From contig NC_133060.1 in NCBI RefSeq assembly GCF_048771995.1, forward strand, positions 3,467,501 through 3,531,500: 64,000 nt of DNA, in the 5' to 3' direction. Source of the stretch: Taeniopygia guttata. Lineage: Eukaryota; Chordata; Aves; Passeriformes; Estrildidae. The position numbers and the translations under genes were made by a program. Shown one piece after another: positions 34,576 to 47,423 of this stretch (the first letter of the stretch is position 1; each line of letters opens with the position of its first letter). Under the pieces are notes generated by a model. The model had not been told where the DNA came from. It worked only from the letters and a program-made list of their open reading frames with translations, and did not search any database.

Positions 34576-34577
<2 letters not shown>
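33640..34577. other. intergenic, no gene recognised
   Basis: AT-rich, non-coding sequence downstream of the TOGARAM-like poly(A) region. An AATAAA near 34252 (tccaataaaagc) is isolated. No repeat family was identified. Confidence 0.4.

Positions 34578-34612
<35 letters not shown>
34578..34612. repeat. (TG)n microsatellite
   Basis: About 16-17 uninterrupted GT/TG dinucleotides. Confidence 0.95.
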
Positions 34613-34614
<2 letters not shown>

Positions 34615-36968
34615 TGTGCATTTGAGAAGGGGACAGAAAGAGCAAGGATCCAAAGGAATACCACCTAAAAGCTTAAGAGCACTCAAGCTTAACTCCAGGT
34701 CAGCTGGAGCCTCCAGGAGTGGGGCTGTTGGCCCAGGATCCATTGTTGATGGGTGATCCTGCCAGAGCAGCAAACCTGCGAGCTCGCTGGCTCTGAGAGG
34801 CCCCACGCAGAGGGAGGCTGCTGCTGGCAGCCGCTGTGCTCCAGGAGAGCTCCAAGGGCCTCCTTTTGGAGCGCTGATTATAAAATAAAATGCTTCACCA
34901 TGGCTGCGCTTTGGGTCAGCAGCCTGCCTTTGAAAGTGGGAGAAGAAGGATGTCGTGCCACTGAGGCCAGAAAAGTGGTTTCCAAGGCTGTTCACAGAAC
35001 AGCCCAGGATCTCGTTAGACAGCACAAGTTCCTGGAGCACTCAATGTTTCTGAAAAGCTCCAGAGGAGCTGGGTCCAGGGGCTGTTCAGCAAGGCCGAGG
35101 CCTGACAAGCCTTTCTCAAATCACTGTGTGGCCTGACAAGGCCGGGGAGATTCACCACCACAATCTGAAACATGAAGTTTGGATGTAGGGTAAAAAGCCA
35201 CGGCCCAGTGGAAGTGGGTCATGTCCTCAGGCCTGTGGGAGAATCACAATGCAGATCCTTGTGGTAGTGATTCCATTTCTCCCCGCTTTTCTAAATTCTT
35301 GGTGGCAAGGTCACTTAGGTTAGACACCCAGCTCACAAGCAGTGCTCCTGAAGTTTTCTGCACAATGAATTAAAATGAGAATCCTGTCACATCCAAAAAT
35401 TGTGTTCTGTTGTGGTTTAATTACTGTTTTGAAGAATTTCTAGAGCAGCAAATTTGCTTCCTCAAATATTTACTGTGCATGGCATGGAGCACGGAGGAAA
35501 GATTTAATGTTAAAAGCATCACCCTGGCAATGTTCTTTTGACAGGTTTTGCCCTGAGCTTTCCTTAGGATTATCTGAAAGATTCAATGTCACTAGCAGAA
35601 GCTCCTGCAATGGCTGCTGGCCAGCAGAGAGGGCTGTCAGTTGTAAAACAAGTGTTGCCACAAGCAGCAGCTTACCCAGGGCAGCAAATCAAGAGCTGGG
35701 AAGGAGCTCATCTGAAGGCCAAACCTCTTTTGGTCCTTCTAAAAGGCTGGAACAGTTCCTCATTCCAATGAGGCGGATGCTGGACACCACAGCTCTATGT
35801 GAGGACTGGACACAAGTCTGCTCCCACTGAGCACTGTGATGGTTTCTGCAGGAGCTCTGGGCTCCTGCGTGTGGTGACACAATGAGGAGTCAAGGAGCCA
35901 AGTGCACTCCTCAAATTCCAAATGGTGCAGGGTGTCTCCCAGACCCAACCTGCCACCACCTACAACTCGAGCTGCCCTGGCAGTACCAAATGCCTCTTAC
36001 AAACTGACATCAGGAAACTGGGGGGTGAGTGTTGTTTCCCATGGGAAAGGGCTGGCGTTCATTCATGTCCATGGGCCTGCAACTGGAGCTGGTGCTGTAT
36101 TTTTCACGTTGCTTTAACCCCCCTGCCAAGTGCTATCTGTGGCTAAGAAAGGACACAAAAGGATTAACATGACACAAAAGTCTTCCTTTCACTTATTTCC
36201 TCTGTGTTAATGAAACCCATCTAATTATCTGGACCTAGGATGGAAGACTCCAGATATAATCTCAAGATGGAAAAGCTAACTGTATTTTGTCATATGCTGC
36301 AAAACAGCATATAACTAAAAATATTGAGGATGGATGAAGGCAAGTACTTTAAATCTAACATTCCATTTGGTTTCAAGCACAGAAAGTTGTTAGTTGTAAG
36401 CCAAACCATGCTGGCCTCTGAGAAAGGACCTTCCTCTTCCACTCATCTGTGCAGTATTTCAGATATTCAGGAAAAAATATGATTTTTTGGAGTGAAATGC
36501 ACTATTGTGCAGGGACAACCATTCTTTCAGAAATGCAGCCTACTTATTCACAGAATCATGTGTTTCCAAAACCCTTGTGACTCAATTTTTTTGACACACT
36601 ATTAGCTTTGTAATGAGAAAGCAAGCATGGTCTTACAGTAATCACAAGTTCTGTATGACAGTGTCTATCTACAGACAGAACTAAAGGAAGGTGCACTAGT
36701 ACACCAAAGTTTACAGCACAATATCCAGGCTCTAATATCTAAAAAACAAAGCTTTGGGCAAAACTTTCATGACCTTAAAGGTCATTGCAACATTTACAAT
36801 GTCTGCTATATCAGAGGTTATGCTAGGAATTTTATTGAGGTTATTTGCCTCTATAAAGGCCCAAAGATTGGATTCCTAAGCACCTGTGATATGCTACAAT
36901 CAACTGCCAAAATAATGATTTAATTTTACAGCAAATTAATATTACATAACCAAGTATAATTGTCGCTG
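34613..36968. other. intergenic, mostly unassigned
   Basis: No gene seen. The part at about 36070-36170 (gcaactggagctggtgctgt, then a ttaacccccctgcc-like block and ggacacaaaaggattaac) is related to 45725-45840 near the PIM copies. A dispersed repeat of unknown family is therefore present twice. Confidence 0.35.
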
Positions 36969-37290
36969 TTGAGACAGGACAGGAACAGAGAAACTCCAAG
37001 TCAGAAGGCTGAAAGAACTGAATTCAACAACTGTATTTCAAATACATCTCTCTTTTTATAGAGAACATCCTGCAGACCAATTTCATTGGTCTTAAAGTAA
37101 AAACATCTCAAACCACTGGTGCGTGCTGAATGGCACACGGTGGCAGAACATATCTATAAACAATGTGAACAACAAGAGAGACAGAAAATTATTTACATTC
37201 CTTTGAAACTCTTTCCCAGGCCCTAGTCTGGCAGAAACCTCTCCTTTCTCTCTGAATGAACTGAGAATATCCATATATAATTATGTAGCC
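36969..37290 (-). mobile_element. probable LTR remnant
   Basis: The minus-strand reading ends in a U5-like ggagtttctctgttcctgtc, preceded by caactgtatt in complement, as in avian ERV LTR ends. No partner LTR or target duplication was found. The family assignment is uncertain. Confidence 0.3.
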
Positions 37291-38058
37291 AGCTGGGCCT
37301 TTGTAAATTCCTCACCCTTGTAGGGACAGGCTGACTTGCCTCTTGATAGACATGTTGTTCTGACACTGAACTGCTAGGGACATAACCAACTGTCCCCATA
37401 TAGTTTTCATACTATTCTCCATAAACTTTCAAGCAAGGAGGTGTATAATGAGATACCTTAAAACAATCCTCATCTGCTTTGAGCTGGTTTATCACTTAGC
37501 CAAAAGGAGTTACCAGTAGTGTTCTTAATGTGGTTTACATCTCCTAGGCTCTAATCAGCTGGCACATGAAACAAACCATTGACAGAAGTTCTGATCTAGG
37601 CATACATTTTTTTGAGTAAATGAATACTGCTTATAGTTTATCTGGATTTTTTTTTGTAAACACAGCCAGTTTTTATATTTGCTTCCCTTAAATTTAAGAC
37701 TTTAAAGGCCCCTGTGATAAAAGATTTATCCTCCACTGTTTTCATAAACAGCCACAGAAATAAACTGTTGAGCCATTCTGTAAAGGTTCAGTACATAATT
37801 ACCATATAGCTCTTGATTAAAAAAAGAAAAATATTAAAGCCCTTCAAGTCTTCTCAACCAGTTTAAACACTCACTTTTAAAACTAAGTTGCTGCTTTAAG
37901 CCCCACAACAGCTCAGCATTTGCAACCATTTCTTGACAGCAATGTGTGTTAATCTACTTCTAGTTTGTTCATATTCACAAGAACCAACTCTTACACTTGC
38001 AGCCCAGAATTCCCCAGAGTCTTCTTCATTCATTAGTTTTGAATGAACAGAAATTCAC
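37291..38058. other. no gene recognised downstream of OTOR fragment
   Basis: I searched this AT-rich stretch for the third and fourth OTOR exons on the minus strand and did not find them. Confidence 0.4.
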
Positions 38059-38663
38059 TGGCCCTTCTTAATATTAATGAAACTGCAGTCTGAAGCATTA
38101 TAATCCTCTTCTGCTCTGGCAAGGGAATTGGTGTCTGGGAAAAAAAAAAGCAACAAAAAAATGAGGTAGATGCATTCAAATACATACATACTTTAACAGA
38201 AATATAAATACACGTGACCTTGTAGTAAAACTATTCCTACATATAAAAGTAGGTTATCTTGAAACAGTTAAAGTCTTCAAGATTTTGTTCTGTGCATTTT
38301 TCTATTTTCCAGTAACCAAAATAACAGCTTTAGAAGCAATTTCAGCACTGAAAGTTAGAATCCCTCCCTACACTTTTCACTTAAGTAAAAAATGTCCCTT
38401 TATAAATCCCATTTTTTGGTAAAACTGCATGTGACATTCTACATAGCCAGTTGACAAGAAAAATATATGACAGAGCTAAACAAGCAAAGTAGTTTTGCCT
38501 TCACCCCCAGCATTATTTTTAAAACTATTTTGTCCTCAAAGTTAAAGCAAATTTACTTACAGACACAGTCATCATCAGGACACAGCTTCTTGCTGGTAAG
38601 CTTCTCCATAAAAATTCCAGTTGTGAGAGGACACATTGATCCGAGACACAAAAATGAAGTCAT
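38059..38663 (-). pseudogene. OTOR: OTOR (otoraplin) partial copy, exons 1-2
   Basis: OTOR is a small secreted SH3-domain protein of the MIA family, expressed in the cochlea. Exon 1 (38663-38561) starts at an ATG and reads through GIFMEKLTSKKLCPDDDCV, the diagnostic start of the mature protein, to a GTAAGT donor. Exon 2 (38134-38059) reads SLARAEEDYNA, DC and FINIKKGQ in the matching phase, with acceptor AG and a GTGAAT donor. The exon 1 leader before GIFM is short (about 15 residues). Exon 2 differs from the conserved family at usually invariant places (Asn after YT, Ser in DCSFI). Exons carrying the rest of the SH3 domain were not found. The position just downstream of SNRPB2 on the same strand reproduces the conserved vertebrate order. 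It is best read as an incomplete duplicate. Confidence 0.75.
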
Positions 38664-39575
38664 CAAATAAACACTTTTTGTCACTTTTCTTTGCTGCAGC
38701 ACTTGCTGAGTGTGTACCAGGTCCAGCAATCCCCATCTTTTATGGAAGAGGCAGAAAACTGGACAAACACACCAGGCTAACAGGTATGGGCTGTGGCAAC
38801 ACTGCATCCCACCAGAGGAGCTGGAGGCAGGGGGAAAACCTCAGGGCCAACTCAGAAAGCTGAATCCCCTGTCAAAGCCATTCTGTATTAACATTTTAAT
38901 CAGCAACTGTATTCTTTAAACACTCTAAGCCCTCCTAGAGCTGTCCATAGTCTTAATCATACTTCAAGCAAAGTCTGAGAATGAAAATTAAGTCAGACCC
39001 TGGTAAGAAGCAAATGAAATTACATCCTTCTTAATCCTCCAGTCCTTAATTTTCACAAATGCTCACTGACAAGCACAATCTTCCATGGACCAAAAACCCT
39101 CAGTGGCAGAGATTTCCCTGTTCCTGTCTACAAAAAGGACCTACTGGGACAATAGCAGACAGATGCAATGGAACAAATCATTAGGGAGTAATCAGATACA
39201 ATACGGTATTTCACATCACACAAAAACTATTAAGTTTTTAACAAGTAAGAAAAAATAAAGTAAATCAAACCTGAGAAACCCAGAAGCATTAGGACATTTA
39301 TTTTGGAAAAGCCTGGCTAAAAACCTGAAACTTTTATGTTTCCTCTCAGGACTGTCCCTTGAGAATGAGGGTGAATGCTCTTTTTATTCTGAATATGCTG
39401 GCATTCAGCATCCCTGATCATACTTTTGCTCTGGAAAGAAAGCTGTTTTTAGCACTCACTTCTGAGAAATAAGGATCACTTTAAAAGTTCTTAAACTGAA
39501 TAAAGCCCTGCAAGGTTAATCAATAATGAGACAGACTTGAGGAAAAAACATGGCTCAAAACCAGGATAATTATAT

Positions 39576-39581
39576 TTTATT
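39576..39581 (-). terminator. candidate poly(A) signal of SNRPB2 copy
   Basis: tttatt on the plus strand (AATAAA on minus) lies about 200 bp past the SNRPB2 stop. Confidence 0.5.
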
Positions 39582-39781
39582 TTTTAAAAATTAGTATTTC
39601 AACAGAAAAAATCGTTATCTGGGTGATGTGTGGAAATTTTACATGTCCCCTGGTCATTGTGGCGATTCTATTTGAGTCTTTTTTTTTCTGCAGAGAATAG
39701 CAAGCATGCTGACTGACCAGAGTAGCAATGTTTTAAAAAAAAAAACACCTATCCACAGAACTCCTTTACAGGAGCATATAG

Positions 39782-42700
39782 TTATTTCTTTGCATAGGTG
39801 ATTTTCATGGCATGAGATGGAGGGATCTTGAATCCCTGGAGAGCGTCTCGAGCAGCCCCTGCTTGGTTCTCGTTTTCAAACTCCACGAATGCGATGTCAT
39901 GGCGCCCCGGCACTAAGCGTACTTCTTTGAATCCAGGAGACCTTTAAAATAAGGTGAGAGTCAAAAAATACTTCTTAGCTCAATATACATCTCTCTTCAG
40001 TAGCTCCTTATCAGAAGCATCTACTAGCACAATTGTTATTGCTAATGAAAGATTTAAATTGAAGGGTTTTACATGTTCTATCCTTAGAACTATGCTTCAA
40101 TTAAGGAATATTATGTGGAAGCAGTTTAATCAGAGCTGTACACACACAGAAGCAACCAAACTAGTCTTAGAACTGCTCCTGCTGTCCTATGGACTTTAGT
40201 ATTACAGTCACCAGCTTAAATCCAGTGCAAATTGATAGCAGATAAATTTCACAATCAAAGCCAGCTATGAAAAAGATCAGATTTGCTTTCTGAACCAAGT
40301 CATCAGAACTGACATCTGTAACCTCGCCAGTAAGACGAACAATTGAAATAGCTTCAGAACAAACCCTTATTTCTAAAAAGTGAGCTTGCCAACTGAGAAA
40401 ACGCGTACAGGTTACAGAAGAATTAAAAGGAGAAATCATTTCTATTCAAAACTTACTGATTAAATAACATGGACAGCATCATCTCATTTGTTTCCTCAGG
40501 CAAATTATTAAGGAAAAGGATATAGTTTGGTGGGTTATCAGGCACCTGCAACAACAGAAATCAAAGCTCAAAAGACTATACATATTTGCATCCAGTTCCT
40601 TTGCATCTGTCTGCATGAGTATTTGAACCAAGACTCGCATTTCTTTAGTTTTGCTCATAACATTTTATCTGGGTTTCACCACACTTTTATCAAGATGCAG
40701 ACAGAGCCCCTTCATTCTTTTACATGGATACATTAATTTGGAGAGGTTCTTCCACAAAAATCACAATACCATACTGTCTTAGATGTCACACTTACACTCA
40801 ACTAGTCAAGAGCTGACACTGCAGTACTCTCTGCACCCAGGTGCCACAGTAGTGGCTGCAGTGCTATTCAAGACACCTGTAAGGCAGTGGTGGAATGCAT
40901 GAAGGACTCACAGTGGGAAGCCAAGCCCTGCTTACCTGCAGTACAACCAAAATACTGAGTATCAATCAAAACCTACAAAATCCACATGGTTTTATTACAG
41001 AGCTCAATTAAAATGTCTTAATTAGAAACCACTTTAGATTTAGAGCTTTAGTCTTGTAACAGATTTGCCTGCTAATACAAATTTGTTGCCACCCACCACA
41101 GACAAGGCTGAGTAGTTATTTGCTGATACTGGAATCTTCAACTCAACAAGTACATTATAAATATAAAAATTAACTGGACACCCCAACTTTAAACATTGTC
41201 AAAGCAGTGCCAAATAAAAAGTCTCAGCAGAACAATCTCCTTTTACTGATGGAAATATTCCAAGTAGCGCCATTAGAAAATAAACTTCTGAAGTTCAAAG
41301 AAATACCCAAATACTCAGTGTTGTGCTTTGATGCAAACTGACATACATATATTGTGCCTGAAAATCCAGGGAGCAAGACCTTTTCCCCTGTTGATTATGT
41401 ATGCAATGGCAGTACTCCAGAAAGATGTGGGGCAGGGCAGGCAAAGATATTCTTCCATGGTACTTGCTCTCCTGCAAATCCTGGCTCTTTACCACTTTCA
41501 CTTCTAACATGAATCTTTTAGAAAGTCACTGAGCAGACAAGATGAATGAAGCGTAGGGAGTTGTTCCTACATCTCCACACAATACTTTGGAAAATAAGAC
41601 ACTTGTGAGAAAAAAGAAAAAGTGAGCAGAGAACCCCCAGATTCCTGAGATAAAGCTTTTAGGCAGCTATTTTGGCATCCTCTGTTGTCTTCCTTTTCTT
41701 TATCTGCTGCTAGAATAAAGTAAGTTAACGGGAACTTATTAGCAATGAAAAAAAAATTAAGAATCCTTCAACTGATACAAAGCACAGTCCAAATTTAAGA
41801 ATCCAGTATGATTTGGTAATAGTGCTGTTTTCTGTATAGTAATGAGAAACTGCAGATTCTCATTTCCTGTCAACCAGATACAGTAGAAAAGGGATTTGTT
41901 CTGTTTGTTTACTGTCATGTAGCTGTTAGACAATGTTTCATAGGACAAAAACAAAGCTGTAAAATATATCCTCAAGTTTCCATGTGTCCAGTTAATTTTA
42001 TATTATTCATAGAGAATAATTAAAAACATTAGTGCTTTTAGTAATAAAAAACATTACCTGATTCTGTGGTGTAGTCCCTGGGGCACTGGCTGAATTCTGT
42101 GTTGCTCCCTAGCAAATAAGTACAAAATAGTTTTACAAAGGTATTCCATTAGAAATAAATTAGGGACATATCACCATGTTTCTCTATAATTCAAGACATA
42201 TGTTAAAGGTTTTAGTGAGCTGCAATCCAAGGAACATTTGGTGCCTATGAGATACTTCCCAAAGGGAACAAATTGTGTGAATTTTGCATAGCTTCAAAAC
42301 CAGGCAATCAAAAGAAATAACATCAGTACTACCTGATCAATCTAATGGCTGAGTCAAGTATTTCTCCACGTTACAAAATTTCAGTTAATAGATAAGGAGG
42401 AAATAGTTTTGAAAATGAAGGCCTAGACAGGTATCCTGGTTTCACCTGGGACAGAATTAATTTTCTTCTTAGTACAGTGTTTTTGAATTTAGTATGAGAG
42501 CAACACTGATAACAAACTGATGTTTTGGTTGTTGATAAGTAGTGCTTGTTTGTATCAAGGACTTTCCTGTTCCCCACACTCTGCTAGTGAGTAGGTGCAC
42601 CAGAAGCCAGGAGGGAGCCAGGAGAGCTGACCAGAACTGGCCAAAGGGACATTCCATAGTAAAGAATATCATGTCCAGTATATAAACTGACAGGATCTGG

Positions 42701-44139
42701 TCAGGTGCCTTGATGTTTTCTGCTATACTCCAGCACAAAACCTACTAAATGTTGTTACTTTATGCACGCCAACCCTTAGAGGAGATAAATTCCAACCTAA
42801 CTCCTGTTAATCTAACATGGAACATCTAATATCTGAGGTAAATTAATTGTCTTGTTCTCATTTACCATTCTTCTGCCCTTATTAGGCAACATGGAATTAA
42901 AACACTGAAGAGAAAAGGTGGTTGAGCACTTGAAGCCAGTACTAAAGATAAGCACACTCTCCTTTTTTTTTCCTTTTCTTAAGATGCTAGTTTCTACTTG
43001 GGTTTGTTGTACCTTTGCCCTACATCTTTACTTTTATGTGGTAATAACAAACGAGAAAAAAGAATGAACAGCAAGGACTATATAACCAGCCCCCTCTCCT
43101 TCTACTTCTAGTAAATGCTCAAGAGCTCCAGATAGTCAACAGACCCCAATTTAGGGAATTGAAAAGTAACAAAAGACAACATCAAATCCTAAAAAATTAT
43201 TTAGAATAGCTTTTGTGTGTGGTTTTTTGTGGTTTTCTTTGGTGTTTTTTTTTCTTGGGGGGGGGGGTTGTTTGTTTATTTGGGGTTTTTTGGTTGGTTT
43301 TTGTTCTGAACAGAGAAGCAGCTTACCTGGATAACTTTTTTATTTGGTGCATTTGCTGACTGTTCCAGAGTTTTGGCTTTCTTCTTTTCCTTTCTTTTTT
43401 CCTTATCAGCAAAAGTCCCACGCATTTCAGAGATGATATCAGAGTCTGTTTTTGCATACTGAATACGCTTTTCAAAAGAAAAAATTAAAAAAATAAAAAC
43501 ACAGTATATTCTGCAGTCAATAATACTGAACATTTTGCACCATGCACATTAACTGTGTATTGACACCCTTTTTTTTTGCAGAAACCTTTTATATTAAAAC
43601 ATTGTTATAAAATGTAGGTACACTTATGAAGTAAACAATTCTCAGTTTTTTCTGAACACAAGTACAGAAGTCTAAAAAAAACCCTAATATGGAAATTACT
43701 AACTTTAGTTCATTGAAATTGGAACTCCATTTATCTAACATCTTTTTAACATCTGTCAAGGTATCACCTACAGAGAGATTCATTTGAGCTACACAGAGGA
43801 CATCTGAGAAAATCAGAACTAGCGTCTATTAAAACGGAGTTTTCAGTCCCATTTTAAAGGGAGTTAAAATTTGACAGTGATTTCTCAGATCTCTGCAGAA
43901 ATGTAAATTCAGCAAAACCCAAACTTCTTAAACAGAAAAGGCAAGTATCTTACAAAAACAATTTACCATTGGTTTCCCATAAAATGGAAAGCCTTGTAGC
44001 TGTCTCAAGGCATTGGTGGATGATCCAAGTTCTTTAAATATAACAAATGCCTGTCCTCTCATCTTCATGGTCTTTAAAGCCACAATGTCGACCACATGAC
44101 CAAACTGTGAGAACAACGCGTACAGGGACCTCTTCAGCT
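39782..44139 (-). pseudogene. SNRPB2: SNRPB2 (U2 snRNP B'') copy lacking its first coding exon
   Basis: U2 B'' binds the U2 snRNA stem-loop with U2 A' in the spliceosome. Five minus-strand exons with correct phases are present: 44139-43967 ([19 protein letters not shown] through GFPFYGKPM, with RNP1 RGQAFVIF), 43467-43327 (RIQYAKTDSDIISEMRGTF and a Lys-rich linker), 42108-42058, 40545-40457 ([17 protein letters not shown], start of RRM2) and 39941-39782 ([20 protein letters not shown] to AKK stop). They encode about 203 residues against about 225 in the family. The first coding exon, with the start codon and the RNP2 strand of RRM1, was not found up to the PIM region. Introns are kept, so it is a DNA-level duplicate and not a retrocopy. 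The remaining coding sequence is remarkably intact, so use of an alternative first exon cannot be excluded. Confidence 0.85.
42428..42745 (+). mobile_element. ERVL-type solo LTR fragment in SNRPB2 intron
   Basis: Starts near ggtatcctggtttcacctgg and continues acagaattaattttcttct, gatgttttggttgttgataa, gaactggccaaagggac and cagtatataaactgac. This is the 5' half of the common avian ERVL LTR up to its TATA box. The 3' half is missing. Confidence 0.7.
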
Positions 44140-45900
44140 CTGGGCACCAGGGAGAAAACAGATTACAACAGCTCACAGGCAAATTCCCACTTCTACCAAG
44201 ACTGCTGTCCTTTGGGAACAATTACAAGACAATCAAAAGCAAAGAATTACGGACATCCAGATGCTCTCGGACACTAGGTCATGAAAAGCATGCCTTGTGA
44301 ACAAAGGAATAACCTTAAAAGCAATAGCAACAGCCTGTTGCATATTCATATATCTCATACATGATGCATAAATTCCTTGCAAATTAAGAACTCTTCTGGA
44401 TTTTGTCAACTTCTATCCTTTAATCCTGGTGCTTCCATAAAGACTGAGAGAAGGTGGAAGAATGTTTGTCTTTTCCGATAAGGAGGTTGTAACTCTTTAT
44501 GGGCCACAAGTCACTGCCATCTCTGTGTGAAGAGTTTCTTGATTATCTCATCTCTTGCTTGAGCTAGTAAAAAAATACTACATGCAGGGTTTCGATTTTA
44601 ACATTATGTTGTAACCTAAAACTCTATTTAACACACTACTTAAGAGAATTAATACAGCATAACTTTCTAACATTACACATATAATATTCATTGTAACATT
44701 TGCAAAAAGCCAATCATAAAATATGCATTCTTCACAGAAAGTGTTGAAATGGTAAAAATAGTCAAAACCCCTTAGGAATTGGAAGGAAAACCTGAGGCAG
44801 TGGCAGCTAACAGCTCAGAAACCCGTGGCTTTTGCTCCTCTCTTTGACCTGAGAGCTTCCTGGGCAGGGGCAACTCTTCCAATTGCATCAGCGTGGCCAT
44901 GGCTGGGAAGGCAGCGAGCAGATGGGTTTAGCTTCTCCTGCCAGCCCCTGAAGTGCCAGCTGTCATTTGTGTGCGCTGAGGATTCCGCTTCAGACTCGGA
45001 ACTGGCGCAGCTGCTCCTGGGGCGCTGCTGGCACGCGGGCGCAGCGGTGCTGCAGCAGCTGTCCCGCACACAGGGAGGGCTCTGGAGCCTCCCAGGGCCC
45101 CCAAGGAGCGGAGCAGGGAAGGTGCCGGGATCTGCTGCAGGGCCGTGGGGTTGTGGGGGATCCTTCGGTCTCTTGGATGGGGCAGGGAGGGGGCAAATGG
45201 AATCAAGATGAGACAGGGATCAGGCAGCCCCACACCAGGCAGCGTTTTCTCCTCTGAGAGCTCCTCGGAGCTGAGCGAGCTGGTGAATCCTGCGGAGCAA
45301 ATGAGACCCGAGAGTGAGGGAAAAGCTGGCTGGGAAGGAGTCAGATAAACCCATGTGGGCATTTCCCTTTCCAAGGGGCTCCTGGGGAGACAAAGGAGAC
45401 AAGAAGGATTCCCCATCTCACGACATTCCCTTATTTCCTTCAGTAGCTCTGTTGCAGTCACTGCATACAAGAGTTTACTTGATCCCTTTGATGCCAGGGA
45501 GCACCAAGAACTTGAACCTCGCTGGAGTCCAACCCTGTCTACCTATCACTGAGCAGAGAGAAAAGATAAAGAACCTGGGTGGGGGTTGAGCCAAAATGGC
45601 ATTTTGCCACTTCTGATCTCCTCCCAGCTTTTGCAGTAGGGCAACAATCCCATCGCTGCAAACCACTCCCTTTTGCAAGGCACATGTGGACCTCGCTGGT
45701 AGCTCAGGGCTCCTGAAGGGGCTGCTGCAGTTGGCAACTGGAGCTGTTGTTGAACTTTTCACATTGCTTAACCCCCCCTGCCGAATGCCATCAAGTGGCT
45801 GAGGAAGGACACAAAAAGATTACCCTGGAGGAAGTGAGGCCAAAAGCTTAGAAAAGGATGAAAGAAATGCTCTGATGATGACAATGACAAAAAACACAAT
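44140..45900. other. no gene recognised between SNRPB2 and PIM copies
   Basis: From 44140 to 44800 it is AT-rich and intron-like. From 44820 to 45400 it is GC-rich and open on both strands (for example EDSASDSELAQLLLG on plus), but no domain or splice-consistent model emerged. At 45725-45840 lies a repeat also seen near 36070-36170. Confidence 0.35.
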
Positions 45901-45929
45901 TTATTTTTGACAGCAAATGAGCACCCACC

Positions 45930-47330
45930 ACCCTCCAGCCCTCCCAGACTGGCAGGCCGAGCGGGGCCGTTTCCATGGCATGAGGAGCTGGCAGCCTGCG
46001 GAGAGAAACCAGAGAGCCACGGTCAGTCACAGAAGGCTCCTGTGCCCCTGTCCCACCATGGCCTGTGCCCGGGCCAGGCTGCTGGCTGTGCTCAGAGCCC
46101 AAACCTCCTGACCCATTCTCCGTTTCTAGAGAAGGGCAGCATGGCAGGCCACATTCCATCTCCTCCGCTTAGGCACAGCACAGCAGCCTCCTCAGCAGCT
46201 GCAAGGGCGGGATGCCCGTGTGCCTGCTGCCCTTTGCCCGAAGCCCTTCTGCCAGCCGAGCTGTGGAGCCGGGTACCCACCTCTGCAGACCTGCTGCCAG
46301 GAGAGGAGCCGATCCTGCACGAGGTCCTCATCCTTCTTGAGGGGGATGCCCCACAGACCGTGACCCCTAGGGTAGCGCTGGCACTGGACACGCTCCATGG
46401 ATGGTCCGGGCACCAGGTGTAATCTTCCTGGGAAAACAAGGAACAATTGCATGAAAGTCAATTCAAAGCAAGACCTGGAAACAAGAAAAAGCACCAAAGC
46501 CTGTCAGTGTTTCATGGGCCTGAGGAGGGTCTGGCCACTCCATGCAGGAATTAAACCTGTCCATGGGTGGGGAAAAACCCCACCATTCCCGCCCATAAAC
46601 GCACCCCTTCCTCAGGGGCCTGCAGACCAGCTGGGGCACGGCTTCCAAACCCGTCCCCCTCTGCTGCCCCCACCCACATGGATAAATGCTTTTGTCAGGC
46701 TGGCTGCCCCCGCCCCAGCCCCTGCCGGGCTGGCTGGCAGAAGCTGTCAGCAAGGCCAGGAGCTGGGTCCCCTTCCACAGCATCCGTCCCCTGTCCCAAC
46801 AAAACCAGCTTGGCGGCCAGGGGAAAAATTAATATTCCCCAGCGCCGTTGAGCGGGGAACCTGCGACGCGTGGCCAGGCCGAGCCCCGCCATGCCTGGAA
46901 GCACGAACACGGCCAGGCCGAGCCCCGCCACGCCTGGAAGCACCAGCACGGCCAGGCCGAGCCCTGCCATGCCTGGAAGCACGAGCATCCCCTGCCCCTG
47001 CGCCGGCTGGGGACTCATCTTGATTTCATCGGGGCTCAGAGTGTGTCCATCAGGAAGGGGCTGCAGCCAAAGCCAAAAGGCTTTGCCCTGCCAGTGGCCA
47101 GCTCCAGGATGGTGTTCCCAGCTGCACGTGGTGCTCCAGAAGAACATGCCAGCTGTGCCTCGGCTTGCGGGGACATCACGATGCCATTGAGCTGCAGGGG
47201 GATGTTTCCCCTGTTCCAGTCTATGGCACCTTCACCGCACTGCCACCGCTTCTCCAACAGGACAGGGAGCACTGAGCCGCTCCCTCCAAAGCTCGCTGGG
47301 ACCAGCAGAAGCATCTCCCCGGCTGCGCTC
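45930..47330 (-). pseudogene. degraded PIM1-like kinase copy
   Basis: Blocks on the minus strand correspond in order to PIM-like exons. ELATGRAKPFGFGC near 47110-47060 aligns with the LATGEAKLIDFGCG catalytic segment (the DFG aspartate is lost, FGFG). GHGLWGIPLKKDEDLVQ near 46360-46310 aligns with the GHLPFHTNEDIVRG region. CQLLMPW near 45990 resembles CQCLIRWC of the last exon, with a deletion. Frames are shifted between blocks and key residues are missing, so it is a pseudogene. It lies directly downstream of a better preserved copy in the same orientation, so the two are tandem duplicates. Confidence 0.55.
46872..46990. repeat. 39-bp tandem repeat, three copies
   Basis: Unit ccaggccgagccccgccatg followed by cctggaagcacgaacacgg, within the intron of the degraded PIM-like copy. 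Confidence 0.85.
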
Positions 47331-47423
47331 TCTCCTCCGTGCTGCGGCCACAGGGAAACGCTCCGGGGTTTTCTTGGAGTGCCACAAGACGCATGCAGCT
47401 GGTACTTGCTGGGCTTCTGGATC

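Noticed and set aside
34578-34612. CRISPR-like or regulatory array
   Set aside because: It is a plain TG microsatellite, and the genome is vertebrate.
37300-38050. Remaining OTOR exons 3-4
   Set aside because: The minus strand was read for the conserved SH3 segments and none was found, so no exon is claimed.
44815-45470. GC-rich frames with Ser/Glu-rich segments near the PIM copies
   Set aside because: Both strands are open, no domain is recognised and no consistent exon structure could be drawn.
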